Source: Planctomycetota bacterium (GTDB lineage: Bacteria > Planctomycetota > UBA11346). Taken from it: DNA of 14,635 nucleotides. Both the position numbers and the translations under genes were made by a program. The stretch spans positions 1-14,635 of the forward strand of contig JAHEDF010000038.1 in assembly GCA_024641365.1 (NCBI GenBank), written 5' to 3'. Below the pieces are notes generated by a model. It was given only the letters and a program-made list of their open reading frames with translations. It was not told the origin of the DNA and ran no database searches. Positions 1 to 7,556 of the stretch are shown here, in pieces; positions within the stretch are counted from its first letter, which is position 1; the number at the start of each line of letters is the position of its first letter.

Positions 1-1300
1 TTTCATTTCCCCATGCCAGCACTGCTTTCTCTAGCGATCCATGCGTATTAATAAGCCATACTGCAAATTGCTTTTCTAATGTTTCTAATGGACCGGCACC
101 TAACGACTTGGCATTAAATGTCCAAAAAAACAGACTGTCTTCATTTATAATTTCAAAACAAGCAACTGCAGGTTCGTCTAGTAATGATTTTCCGGTTTTC
201 CTATGTTTAGTCGTTAAAATTGTTTTCACCCATGAACGATAAATGTCCTGCATGCGCGGTTCAAAATAAGTAATAGCGAACGGATGCTGGTCGAGAGCCG
301 CCTCAGTAATACCATCACTCGCTTTTAATTTCATCCACAGTGGGAAAAAGTGCGAAATATGAGAGTAAATTCCATATTTCTTAAATATACCAACAACCTC
401 GTGTAATCGTTCAAGTTCATGCGGTTTTATTTTGGTTGGATCATTTCCACCCCGATCAAACATACCGCCATGAATGCGAACTAAATTAATACCTAATTTA
501 GCAAAACGTGCCGCAGTCATTTCAACGGTTGCATCGTCGGCCTGCAATAATCCGTGTCCGGTGTTGATACCCCAAAAACGAACGGCCTTCCCGTTTCCAA
601 GCTGAAAATTATTGCCTTTAGTTGTTATAAAACCACTTTCGCCAGCAATTTTTTCATTTAATGAGCGCAAATTCAATAACGCCTCATTTGAAAAGTTGTC
701 GGAGTCTGGTTCAAAAGCCCACCAGCCCGGGGCTGCTAAATTTAATTTTTGCCCTGGTCGCAAGGTGCCATTCGGCGTGAACGCTTCAGTCGTTAACACA
801 AAACAGTCAATACCACCATGGTGGTTATTGCTGCTATGCATTTTCCACTGCATTACAGCTGTACCCTTTTTTAGCTGTAGCGAACCCGCTTGTATCCAGG
901 CAACAAAACGCAAATCCGGCTTGCCGTCATTGGCAATATTAACTTGGTCCACGCTTTTCTTCGTATCGACAGCCTGCCATTGTTGATTGTCTATTTTATA
1001 AGAAAGCGCTGCTGCAATTGGATTCGCACGCACCCACAAATGATACTGACCAGCAGCAGGAACTGTAATCGTATAGCTTGCTTCGCCATCAGACTTATCG
1101 GTAAAATTTGAAATCCAATCTGCTCCTGATAGGAGATCCGATTTTATTGCTTTACTATACCAATTATGTGGCGTAACCGATTTTTTATTCGCGGCTTCCC
1201 CTTCCACCCAGATGACTTCCGCTGCCGCTATTTGTGTCATTAAACCCAATAGGCCTGTTATTATTGAAAACGAACTTCGCAAGAAACTAGTTAGCGGCAT
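1..1300 (-). CDS. Secreted cellulase-family (GH5/clan A-like) glycoside hydrolase, C-terminus cut by window edge
   Basis: The reading frame is open from ATG 1300 to base 1, giving about 433 residues, with the C-terminus outside the window. Residues 1-27 form a signal peptide (hydrophobic core after R8, cleavage likely after AAA before E28), so the enzyme is exported. Residues about 28-200 look like a beta-sandwich carbohydrate-binding or lectin-like module (segments such as YHLWVRANP). From about residue 240 a TIM-barrel-like hydrolase begins (FWGIN near 242-246, then LGINLVRIHGG). N386-E387 in EIINED matches the Asn-Glu acid/base motif of clan A glycosidases. The last visible residues (WL, then HGS, then AWGNE) also resemble such enzymes. 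The nucleophile would lie beyond the edge. An AAGGA SD sits 7 nt before ATG 1300; an in-frame ATG at 1315 is less well placed. The substrate cannot be told. The family call is good at clan level, less sure at GH5. Confidence 0.85.
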   Translation of the reverse strand, partial: MPLTSFLRSSFSIITGLLGLMTQIAAAEVIWVEGEAANKKSVTPHNWYSKAIKSDLLSGADWISNFTDKSDGEASYTITVPAAGQYHLWVRANPIAAALSYKIDNQQWQAVDTKKSVDQVNIANDGKPDLRFVAWIQAGSLQLKKGTAVMQWKMHSSNNHHGGIDCFVLTTEAFTPNGTLRPGQKLNLAAPGWWAFEPDSDNFSNEALLNLRSLNEKIAGESGFITTKGNNFQLGNGKAVRFWGINTGHGLLQADDATVEMTAARFAKLGINLVRIHGGMFDRGGNDPTKIKPHELERLHEVVGIFKKYGIYSHISHFFPLWMKLKASDGITEAALDQHPFAITYFEPRMQDIYRSWVKTILTTKHRKTGKSLLDEPAVACFEIINEDSLFFWTFNAKSLGAGPLETLEKQFAVWLINTHGSLEKAVLAWGNE

Positions 1301-1411
1301 ACGGTTGTCCTTCATTCATGTGAGCAGTCTTCCGCCATTAGTCACAATGGATGAAAACCCACGCACAATATTATTGCGGCTTACACTTTTCTGTGTTTAG
1401 AGAGTTCGGTT

Positions 1412-1440
1412 ATTAAATTATGGATTTGATGCTAATTCAA
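1412..1440 (-). promoter_or_regulatory. Candidate sigma70-type promoter for the glycoside hydrolase gene
   Basis: Read on the minus strand, TTGAAT (1440-1435) and TTTAAT (1417-1412) are separated by exactly 17 bp, giving 4/6 and 5/6 matches to the -35 and -10 consensus. It lies in the 154-bp gap between the end of the acyltransferase gene and the hydrolase start, so the hydrolase could be transcribed separately with a leader of about 105 nt. The leader includes a short palindrome (CAATA/TATTG, 1366-1376). This is motif matching only. Confidence 0.35.
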
Positions 1441-1454
1441 GTTCTAACCAACAT

Positions 1455-2408
1455 TTACGACCAGTAATTATAAAAATTATGCCACTGCATCGGGTATCGT
1501 CGGACCTGTAATTCTAATCGTTTAGCCCACCGCTGAACTACCCGTTGCATTGCTGCCTTCCGCTCACTGCGCTTACTGGGCATGTGCACGTACCAGGGTT
1601 TATCGACTTCTACGACATAGGAATTGAAACCCGTTTTAACTAAAAATCCGACTAAAATAGGCACCCCCGTAACCGCCGCCGCTTGAAATGGACCAAGCGG
1701 TAAACGCACATCGCCTCCCATAAATTGAACGGTCACCGCCGGCTGATCACCAAACACACGATCAGCCAACATGCACACCATATCGCCATTAGTCAGCGCA
1801 TTATTAATTGCGAGCGAAGCGCCAATTCCATCACGCGGATCAATGACGTTGGTAAATGTTCCACGTAATCGTTCATCACCATAACGTTGCATGTACTCAG
1901 CATCCGCTCGCACCATGACCACATGCACCTTGCCAATATTTCCTGCAATGGTGTGCAACCAATAACTCGACATTTCCCAATTGCCAACATGGGCACTTAT
2001 TAAAATACATCCTTTGCGTTGTTCGCGCAGTTGACGCATACCATCTAATCCAATGGGCGTGATAGTATATTTGTGCGGACATATATATGCCAACATGCGA
2101 TCACACATTATGCGACCAAAACTGGTCATTTGTCGATATGCTAATATGGCATGTACAATTGGACTGGCATTGGGTCGCATGCGTCGCCAATATTGACGAC
2201 AGCCATACATATTTCGTCCGCCACACAGCATGATTGCGCCAGCAATAAACCACGCGCCAATCCATGCTCCAGTTATCCCAGCTATTGGCAAGGAAATCGC
2301 TGCAAAGCGAAATAATAAAACACCGCCGATGGTGCGACCACGCCATTTTTGTTTCGTTGCTGGTGATGGCGTTTCTGGCTCAGGATTTGCCAACGGACTC
2401 AACTCCAT
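1455..2408 (-). CDS. LpxL/HtrB-type lysophospholipid or lipid A acyltransferase
   Basis: This 317-residue protein has the usual length for the lipid A biosynthesis (lauroyl) acyltransferase family, which transfers acyl chains from acyl-ACP to a lipid or glycolipid at the inner membrane. A hydrophobic N-terminal segment (about residues 28-62) would anchor it. The catalytic HX4(D/E) motif is present as H140-VGNW-E145, preceded by GCILISA. The C-terminus QWHNFYNYW resembles the QWFNFYDFW-like end common in the family. The start codon lies inside the 3' end of the upstream oxidoreductase gene (29-nt overlap), and the SD is weak, so translational coupling is likely. The neighbour suggests a specialised acyltransferase (for example for an aryl or polyene lipid) rather than housekeeping LpxL, but a lipid A role cannot be excluded. 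No clear terminator follows the stop. Confidence 0.88.
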   Translation of the reverse strand: MELSPLANPEPETPSPATKQKWRGRTIGGVLLFRFAAISLPIAGITGAWIGAWFIAGAIMLCGGRNMYGCRQYWRRMRPNASPIVHAILAYRQMTSFGRIMCDRMLAYICPHKYTITPIGLDGMRQLREQRKGCILISAHVGNWEMSSYWLHTIAGNIGKVHVVMVRADAEYMQRYGDERLRGTFTNVIDPRDGIGASLAINNALTNGDMVCMLADRVFGDQPAVTVQFMGGDVRLPLGPFQAAAVTGVPILVGFLVKTGFNSYVVEVDKPWYVHMPSKRSERKAAMQRVVQRWAKRLELQVRRYPMQWHNFYNYWS

Positions 2409-4032
2409 GTACCGCTGTCGCTTGCAAATGTGGTAATACCGTCGCTAATAATGTGGCTTGTTCAGGCGGTATTGATGTAATGCCAGCAAAAGCGCTACAG
2501 TCTAAGGTCGGGATATCAACGAGTGCAGCGCCTAATAATTCCCCAGCCAATTGCTCTAACCGCGATAAATCTCTCACTAAATTAGCGCTAAATGTCGCTT
2601 CATCTAATTCAGCATGTAATGCTTGGTTTAAATCATACATGAAGGGAATGCCTGGGATATCAATAAATGTTTTGTCTACTACAACCTGTGCCTTGTGCCA
2701 ATTTCTGAACAACATTTGCACAGCGCGATTGATGTCTCCCGCACGATCTAAAATCGGTTTATGTTTAGCAAATAACATGATGTTGGTTAATTGATTGTGA
2801 AAGAAGAACGCTGCTGGGATGACCCAATAATAGGCAAAGTCCCAAATAATTTTTAACGACATAACCTTTGCGTCGCCCCACAAGTGCATCTGCCCTTCAT
2901 ATAAAGTCAGATGATTTTCAAATAATGTAAAGTAAATTCGCTCAAAATAACTAGCATAGGTGCCGACTGCATCGCCGGCGAAATCTTTCATGATTAAGTC
3001 AGTTACAAACGTATTACCCATTCCAATATAATCACTGCCAGGTGAATAAAATGGATCGAGAAAGGCTCCCGCTTCGCCAATTAATGCCCAACGATCACCG
3101 GAATACACTTGCTTACAGGTATAACTAAAATCTTTATAACCTAAAAAGTCTTGCACTTGGTCTTCGCGACCTTCACAGATTTTGGCGACTTGTGGTTCAT
3201 GGGTACGCAGCCATTCCATCGCCTTGTCATAATTAGACATAGTTGCCCAGGGATGAATATCACCGTCGGTGACAATGCCGACGCTATGACTGCCAGATGA
3301 TAACGGAATAAACCACACCCAATAACCTTTACCCATAAAATGCACTGTCGATAACCACCGTTTACCTAAATTATCATTTATCGCGGCCCACTCTTTGTCG
3401 TCAGACCAATCATCAATTTTAATATGTTGGTTATAACGCCACCACACTGAATTTGCGTTATGATTATGTTTTTTCGTCAGTCCAAGTTGCCGTTTTAATA
3501 ATGCCGCGCGTCCTGAACCGTCGACCACCCACCGTGTTGTAACGGTTTCGCGCTGTCCATCACCGGACTCATAGGTCACGGTATGGGTACTACCGTTTTT
3601 CCCTAAGTTGATTTCCTTTACGCGTGCATTGTCACGGAAATCAACACCACGTGCACGGCATTCTTCGCCGAGATAATTTTCAAAGCGACCGCGGTCAATT
3701 TGGAACGACGGAGCGGGGAAAAATACATTACCACCAAGTTCACTGCGCTTGGTCAAATCGGTCTTATCACCATCATCAAAAAAATAACGTAATCCTAATT
3801 TCGGTAATTGGTCTTTTTCAAAGTGCGGTAGCAAACCCAAAAAGCGTGTAAAATATCCGGCGCCAATTTCGACCGACGATTCACCTACTTTGTGTGCCGC
3901 TTCGCTAACCGGGTGCGGTTGTTTTTCCAAAATGCGAATACGCAAATCAGACTTCACCTGGGTTAATTGTAAGGCGAGGGTCAGACCTGCTAATCCGCCT
4001 CCCAAAATGGTTACATCGACGTCCGATTGCAT
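2380..4032 (-). CDS. FAD-dependent oxidoreductase of the tryptophan halogenase family
   Basis: This is a 550-residue flavoprotein. An N-terminal Rossmann motif, GGGLAG (11-16), binds FAD, followed by KVGES (48-52), a DGSGR segment (171-175) and the second FAD-binding stretch GEAGAFLDPFYSPGSD (319-334). The flavin-dependent halogenase signature WxWxIP is present as WVWFIP (238-243). K78 in PKLGLRYFF aligns by eye with the catalytic lysine of PrnA/RebH. The glutamate of tryptophan halogenases (in the LEST segment) is replaced: here the stretch reads DPFYSPG, closer to phenolic or pyrrole halogenases and related hydroxylases. The C-terminal 200 residues include a hydrophobic stretch (about 405-430), so membrane association is possible. 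The SD GGAG sits 7 nt before ATG 4032. It overlaps the acyltransferase gene downstream. Halogenase, hydroxylase or epoxidase activity cannot be decided here. The family call is firm. Confidence 0.88.
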   Translation of the reverse strand: MQSDVDVTILGGGLAGLTLALQLTQVKSDLRIRILEKQPHPVSEAAHKVGESSVEIGAGYFTRFLGLLPHFEKDQLPKLGLRYFFDDGDKTDLTKRSELGGNVFFPAPSFQIDRGRFENYLGEECRARGVDFRDNARVKEINLGKNGSTHTVTYESGDGQRETVTTRWVVDGSGRAALLKRQLGLTKKHNHNANSVWWRYNQHIKIDDWSDDKEWAAINDNLGKRWLSTVHFMGKGYWVWFIPLSSGSHSVGIVTDGDIHPWATMSNYDKAMEWLRTHEPQVAKICEGREDQVQDFLGYKDFSYTCKQVYSGDRWALIGEAGAFLDPFYSPGSDYIGMGNTFVTDLIMKDFAGDAVGTYASYFERIYFTLFENHLTLYEGQMHLWGDAKVMSLKIIWDFAYYWVIPAAFFFHNQLTNIMLFAKHKPILDRAGDINRAVQMLFRNWHKAQVVVDKTFIDIPGIPFMYDLNQALHAELDEATFSANLVRDLSRLEQLAGELLGAALVDIPTLDCSAFAGITSIPPEQATLLATVLPHLQATAVHGVESVGKS

Positions 4033-4071
4033 AATCCTACTCCGCTGCTTCTGAGGCCGGGGAAGCGTATG

Positions 4072-4126
4072 GTGGAAGTCTCATTTCGCCAGTAGTCCTG
4101 CAATGAACTTGGTTTACACCTTCCAC
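4072..4126. repeat. Inverted repeat in the divergent intergenic region
   Basis: GTGGAAG (4072-4078) is repeated inverted as CTTCCAC (4120-4126) with 41 bp between. It lies in the 129-bp space between the divergent halogenase-like gene and the small plus-strand gene, so it could be paired regulator sites for either. I saw no good -35/-10 pair in this gap. A 7-bp repeat may be chance. Confidence 0.25.
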
Positions 4127-4161
4127 TAGCCACCGCGACGCTTTATGGCACGCTATTGCGC

Positions 4162-4392
4162 ATGACTCCTAAACAAGCAGCCGCACGCCTGCTTCTTGCG
4201 ACGTTGCAAGAAGGCGCCCTCCACCCCACCAAACGTACCCGCGAGGACATGTCTGCCACGCTCGGTACGCGTATTAGCGATGAGAAACGCGAAAAGATCC
4301 TGACCTTTGTCGATAAGATCGAATCACCGTTTGCTGATCGCTTGCGTAAATTGACCGGCGGAAGCGCTGAAGAATCAGCAGCCGAAGGTTAA
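4162..4392 (+). CDS. Small hypothetical protein, helical, 76 residues
   Basis: I do not recognise this family. The ATG at 4162 gives MTPKQAAARLLLATLQ and 76 residues; an in-frame TTG at 4156 would add two. The protein is charged and Ala/Leu/Lys/Arg-rich with no signal peptide, transmembrane segment or cysteines, so it is probably a small soluble cytoplasmic helical protein. The C-terminal tail (GGSAEESAAEG) is acidic and likely disordered. No clear SD precedes it. It is divergent from the halogenase-like gene and ends 23 nt before a strong hairpin, which supports a real short transcript. Its codons look more GC-rich than those of the flanking genes. Coding status is moderately likely from the open frame, bounded context and biased codons. 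Confidence 0.55.
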   Translation: MTPKQAAARLLLATLQEGALHPTKRTREDMSATLGTRISDEKREKILTFVDKIESPFADRLRKLTGGSAEESAAEG

Positions 4393-4415
4393 TATCTTCA
4401 ATAAAACTATAATAG

Positions 4416-4464
4416 TCCCTGATCGGATTCTGACTTATTGGTCGTATCCGATCAGGGATTTATT
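4416..4464 (+). terminator. Hairpin terminator after the small gene
   Basis: A perfect 13-bp inverted repeat, TCCCTGATCGGAT (4416-4428) and its complement at 4446-4458, has a 17-nt loop and is followed by TTTATTATTT. The downstream T tract is interrupted, so termination may be only partly intrinsic. The stem is long enough to act as a 3' RNA-stabilising element. It insulates the small gene from the dehydrogenase gene. Confidence 0.65.
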
Positions 4465-4527
4465 ATTTAATTTCGCTAAACAAGAGTTGTAAATAGCTGT
4501 AGAGTCTCTGTTCGATAAGGATGCTCT

Positions 4528-7101
4528 ATGACGACTCGCCTGCCTGCTCTGCTTGTTCCCAAACCGTTTAGCAAACACAAAAAATATTCAGCGCTGCTTT
4601 CAGCCGCTGCCTGTTTTCCAATTGCCGTGTTGTCTGCGCAGGCAGAAGACATGCCGCCGCCGCCCGCCCATTGGAAAATTCCACCGGCACCAGTCGTTCC
4701 CGCAGCTGAAGCTGACAAAACTTTTAAATTACAAAATGGTTACCGCGTACAATTAGTTGCATCAGAGCCAATGGTTGAAGACCCCGTCGCCATTAGTTGG
4801 GACGGCGATGGTCGCATGTACGTGTGCGAAATGCGTGGTTATATGACTGATCCAACTGGATCAGAAGAAGATAAACCAACTGGGCGCGTGTCATTATTAA
4901 TTGATAGCAATGGCGACGGTGTCATGGATAAGTCAACAATATTTGTGGACGGCCTCGTGCTGCCTCGTTCCGTTATGTGTATTAATGGCGGCGTATTAAT
5001 TGCTGAACCGCCAACGGTGTGGTTCTGTAAAGATACCAATGGCGATGGAGTCGCCGACGAAAAAAAGAAAGTTATAGATAATTATGGCTCGCAAAAAAAT
5101 GTCGAACATACGTCAAACGGTTTATTTTACATGTTGGACAATTGGATTTACAGTGCCAACCACACGTCGCGTTATCGCTTTGAAGGTGATAAATTAATTA
5201 CCGAACCATCAAATTTCCGAGGACAATGGGGCACCACACAAGATAATTATGGTCGTCCTTATTATAATTCAAACAGTGATCAATTACGTACTGATCATAT
5301 TGATGCGGTTTATTATACGCGTAATCCGAATTTTTCAGGTGATGGTCTTAATCAAAAAGCAGCCGCGTCAAATGCAACTTGGCCGGCTCGTATGAATCCC
5401 GGTGTCAATCGCGGATATCGCAAAGGTCAATTACGTGATGATGGAACATTAGCAAGTTTTACGGGCGCCTGTGGTGCTGGTGTCTACCGAGGCCATATTT
5501 TTCCACAATTGGTTGGGGATATATTTATTTGTGAACCAACAGGTAATTTTGTACGTCATGCAAAAGCAACTGAAAAAGATGGCATGGTAACATCAGACAA
5601 TGCCTACGATAAAAGTGAATTTATTGGCGGTTTAGACGAACGCTTTCGCCCTGTAAATTGTTATACCGGTCCAGATGGCGCGCTTTATATCGTTGATATG
5701 TACCAAGGAATTTTACAACATCGCATTTATCTAACGCCTTTCTTAAAGAAGCAGGCTTTGGAACGTGGACTCGATAAACCGGATCACCTCGGCCGTATTT
5801 GGCGAGTTATTCCCAATAAAGGTGATGTACCAAATCCATCACCCAATTTAGAAAAAGCATCTACTGATAAATTAATTGAATCCTTATCCCATCCAAATGG
5901 CTGGCAACGAGACACAGCCCAGCGTTTACTCATTGAACGGCAGGATAAAAAATCGATACCTGCATTGCGCGCACTCGCTACAAGCGGTAAAGAAGCACTC
6001 GGCCGCCTCCATGCGATTTATACGCTCTCTGGCTTAAAAGATGCTGATTCCGATACGCTTAAAAAAGCCTTAAGTGACAAGGATAGCAACGTCCGTATCG
6101 CAGCTATAAAAAACGCTGAGCCCCTTGTAGCCGGTGAACAAGCCGATGAATGGGTAAAGTTAATGGCAGAGCAAGCAAAGGATAAAAATTTGCAAATTGC
6201 ACTACAAGCAATTTTCAGCTTAGGTGCAAACACCGATGGTAAAGCAGATGACATCTTGGCTGAGTTACTCACGAATCCAATTGACCATAAATATGCAGCG
6301 GATGCCGTCTTATCTGGTTTAACTGGCCGTGAGTTTCGGATGCTAACACGATTATGCGCAGATGCCGCATTTGAGAAATCTTCAGACCATGGAAAAGATA
6401 GCATTAAATCCCTAACAAAAGCTATTATTGGTGAAAAAAATCCTGGTAAAATTAGCGCGACATTATCGCTCGCTGCAACCCAACCAACAGAAGGGCGTTG
6501 GCGAGCTGAAGCCATTTTAGATGGTTTACTAGGAGCAAAACCCAAGAATGCCAAAGCCGGTTCTATTAAATTACCAGGACCACCAGATGGTTGGCATTTA
6601 CTTGAAAAAGACGGTAAACAAAAAGATCGTGTGAAAAAGATTACCGAATGGATTGCATGGAAAGGTAATAGTGCCGAAACAAAAACAGTTGAACCAAAAG
6701 CTTTGTCGGCAGCCGATAAAAAATTATTTGATGAAGGAAAAACTCGTTACCAAATATTATGCGCTGCCTGTCACCAACTTAACGGCCAAGGATTAGCAGG
6801 GTTGGCACCGCCTTTAGCCGGTTCAGAATGGGTTGAAGGTCCTCATGGTCGTATGTCACGTATTATACTGCATGGTGTAATGGGAGAAATTACCGCTGCC
6901 GACGTCACCTTTAATTTAGCGATGCCCCCATTGGGCGGTGCCCTTGATGATCAAGCCATCGCTGAAATTATGACTTATGTTCGCAATGAATGGGGCAACA
7001 GCGCTCCGGCCGTTCAGGCATCTGATGTAAAATCCGTACGCGATACGGAAAGCAAACGCAGTGCCTCGTGGACTGTTGAAGAATTGATGAAAATAAAATA
7101 A
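4528..7101 (+). CDS. PVC-type membrane-bound dehydrogenase with HEAT repeats and C-terminal c-type heme domain
   Basis: This is an 857-residue exported protein. The signal peptide spans about residues 1-39 (cleavage after SAQA), followed by a Pro-rich linker. Residues about 64-430 form the beta-propeller-like dehydrogenase domain known from Pirellula/Verrucomicrobium proteins (TIGR02604 type), with two Ca-loop-like stretches, DSNGDGVMD (126-134) and DTNGDGVADE (169-178). Residues about 440-640 are alpha-helical HEAT-like repeats (for example SDKDSNVRIAAIKNA). The C-terminus holds one c-type heme site, C745-AA-C748-H749, with M799 in LAMPPLG as the likely distal ligand. It probably oxidises a periplasmic substrate, perhaps a sugar or alcohol, and passes electrons to a cytochrome chain; the substrate is unknown. 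TAAGGA lies 6 nt before ATG 4528. It is a single-gene unit flanked by hairpins, next to the DUF1549/DUF1501 operon. Confidence 0.9.
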   Translation: MTTRLPALLVPKPFSKHKKYSALLSAAACFPIAVLSAQAEDMPPPPAHWKIPPAPVVPAAEADKTFKLQNGYRVQLVASEPMVEDPVAISWDGDGRMYVCEMRGYMTDPTGSEEDKPTGRVSLLIDSNGDGVMDKSTIFVDGLVLPRSVMCINGGVLIAEPPTVWFCKDTNGDGVADEKKKVIDNYGSQKNVEHTSNGLFYMLDNWIYSANHTSRYRFEGDKLITEPSNFRGQWGTTQDNYGRPYYNSNSDQLRTDHIDAVYYTRNPNFSGDGLNQKAAASNATWPARMNPGVNRGYRKGQLRDDGTLASFTGACGAGVYRGHIFPQLVGDIFICEPTGNFVRHAKATEKDGMVTSDNAYDKSEFIGGLDERFRPVNCYTGPDGALYIVDMYQGILQHRIYLTPFLKKQALERGLDKPDHLGRIWRVIPNKGDVPNPSPNLEKASTDKLIESLSHPNGWQRDTAQRLLIERQDKKSIPALRALATSGKEALGRLHAIYTLSGLKDADSDTLKKALSDKDSNVRIAAIKNAEPLVAGEQADEWVKLMAEQAKDKNLQIALQAIFSLGANTDGKADDILAELLTNPIDHKYAADAVLSGLTGREFRMLTRLCADAAFEKSSDHGKDSIKSLTKAIIGEKNPGKISATLSLAATQPTEGRWRAEAILDGLLGAKPKNAKAGSIKLPGPPDGWHLLEKDGKQKDRVKKITEWIAWKGNSAETKTVEPKALSAADKKLFDEGKTRYQILCAACHQLNGQGLAGLAPPLAGSEWVEGPHGRMSRIILHGVMGEITAADVTFNLAMPPLGGALDDQAIAEIMTYVRNEWGNSAPAVQASDVKSVRDTESKRSASWTVEELMKIK

Positions 7102-7130
7102 GTCTCACAGAAAAAGATTTCAAATAGATA

Positions 7131-7170
7131 AAAGCGGGTGCGTCGACTTTACCGATGCGCCCGTTTTTTA
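7131..7170 (+). terminator. Rho-independent terminator after the dehydrogenase gene
   Basis: An 11-bp stem (7135-7145 with 7153-7163, two G-T wobbles, 7-nt loop) is flanked by AAA on the 5' side and TTTTTT on the 3' side. It ends the dehydrogenase transcript 30 nt after the stop codon and separates it from the DUF1549 operon. Confidence 0.88.
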
Positions 7171-7374
7171 TTCGCTGATTACTGGCCCTCATGCTAACCA
7201 CTCAATACAACACTGTTTAATATCTTAACTCGATTCGACGTAATTCTTGTTTGCGGATCTTCAAAAAAGCCTAATTATTATTGGGTTAGTTGACATAAAA
7301 CAGCTCAGAGATATTTGTAGACCATGCAAAGATATACAAAGATGCTTTTTTAAACAATTTTTTGGTTTTAAGAC

Positions 7375-7403
7375 TTTAAAAGTCGTAGTGAATAGATTAT
7401 ACT
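7375..7403 (+). promoter_or_regulatory. Candidate sigma70-type promoter for the DUF1549/DUF1501 operon
   Basis: TTTAAA (7375-7380) and TATACT (7398-7403) are spaced by 17 bp, matching the consensus at 4/6 and 5/6. The -35 overlaps a short palindrome (GACTTT/AAAGTC, 7372-7384). The predicted start near 7410 gives a 5' leader of roughly 147 nt. Confidence 0.45.
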
Positions 7404-7424
7404 AAATCATAGCTCTATTTATGC

Positions 7425-7434
7425 TAACATGTTA
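7425..7434. promoter_or_regulatory. Palindrome TAACATGTTA just downstream of the predicted transcription start
   Basis: A perfect 10-bp palindrome lies about 15 bp after the predicted start site, where a repressor would block transcription. Its arms share the GTTA core with the repeats at 7460-7485. The operator role is inferred. Confidence 0.3.
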
Positions 7435-7459
7435 AGTACAGGTGTCTCAGAGTGTGTTT

Positions 7460-7485
7460 GGTTAATTCCATTAACGGAATTAACC
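7460..7485. repeat. Inverted repeat with three GTTAAT-type half-sites every 9 bp
   Basis: GGTTAATTCC (7460-7469) is repeated perfectly inverted as GGAATTAACC (7476-7485) around a 6-nt spacer. Within it, GTTAAT at 7461 and its complement ATTAAC at 7470 and 7479 start exactly 9 bp apart. It could be a multi-site operator or, as RNA, a 10-bp leader hairpin. It lies inside the in-frame extension that begins at GTG 7452, which argues against that extension being a real coding start. Confidence 0.5.
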
Positions 7486-7498
7486 GTGACATGTCTCT

Positions 7499-7556
7499 GG
7501 GGCTCTTGCCATCTTTAACCGAGTTCAAACTTTTAATTGCCCTTTTAGGAGTCCCC
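7499..7556 (+). promoter_or_regulatory. Leader segment able to sequester the SD of the DUF1549 gene
   Basis: GGGGCTCTT (7499-7507) can pair with 7547-7556: four G-C pairs with CCCC, one bulged T, then pairs covering AGGAG (one G-U wobble). The loop is about 39 nt. The pairing covers the whole Shine-Dalgarno sequence and abuts ATG 7557, so it could limit translation unless opened. No known riboswitch class was recognised. The pairing was worked out by eye without folding energies. Confidence 0.35.

Larger units (their letters stand above)
7171..7556 (+). promoter_or_regulatory. Long promoter and leader region of the DUF1549/DUF1501 operon
   Basis: No convincing gene occupies these 386 bp. It is AT-rich with T/A tracts (about 7344-7380). 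It holds a perfect -35 TTGACA (7290-7295) without a good -10, a 7-bp direct repeat CAAAGAT at 7327 and 7337 (period 10 bp), a better promoter at 7375-7403, a palindrome at 7425-7434, ordered GTTAAT-type repeats at 7460-7485 and a segment at 7499-7507 that can pair with the SD. The density of symmetric elements suggests a regulated operon. Which elements work is inference. Confidence 0.5.

Noticed and set aside
612..1400. Plus-strand frames at 612-986, 890-1111 and 1212-1400
   Set aside because: They are antisense shadows of the minus-strand glycoside hydrolase, whose translation shows clear family motifs.
6018..6554. Minus-strand 178-codon frame inside the dehydrogenase gene
   Set aside because: Antisense to the HEAT-like region; no recognisable motif, no SD.
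7290..7317. TTGACA (7290-7295) with TATTTG as the main promoter
   Set aside because: Perfect -35 but the -10 matches only 3/6; the pair at 7375-7403 fits better. It may still be a secondary promoter.
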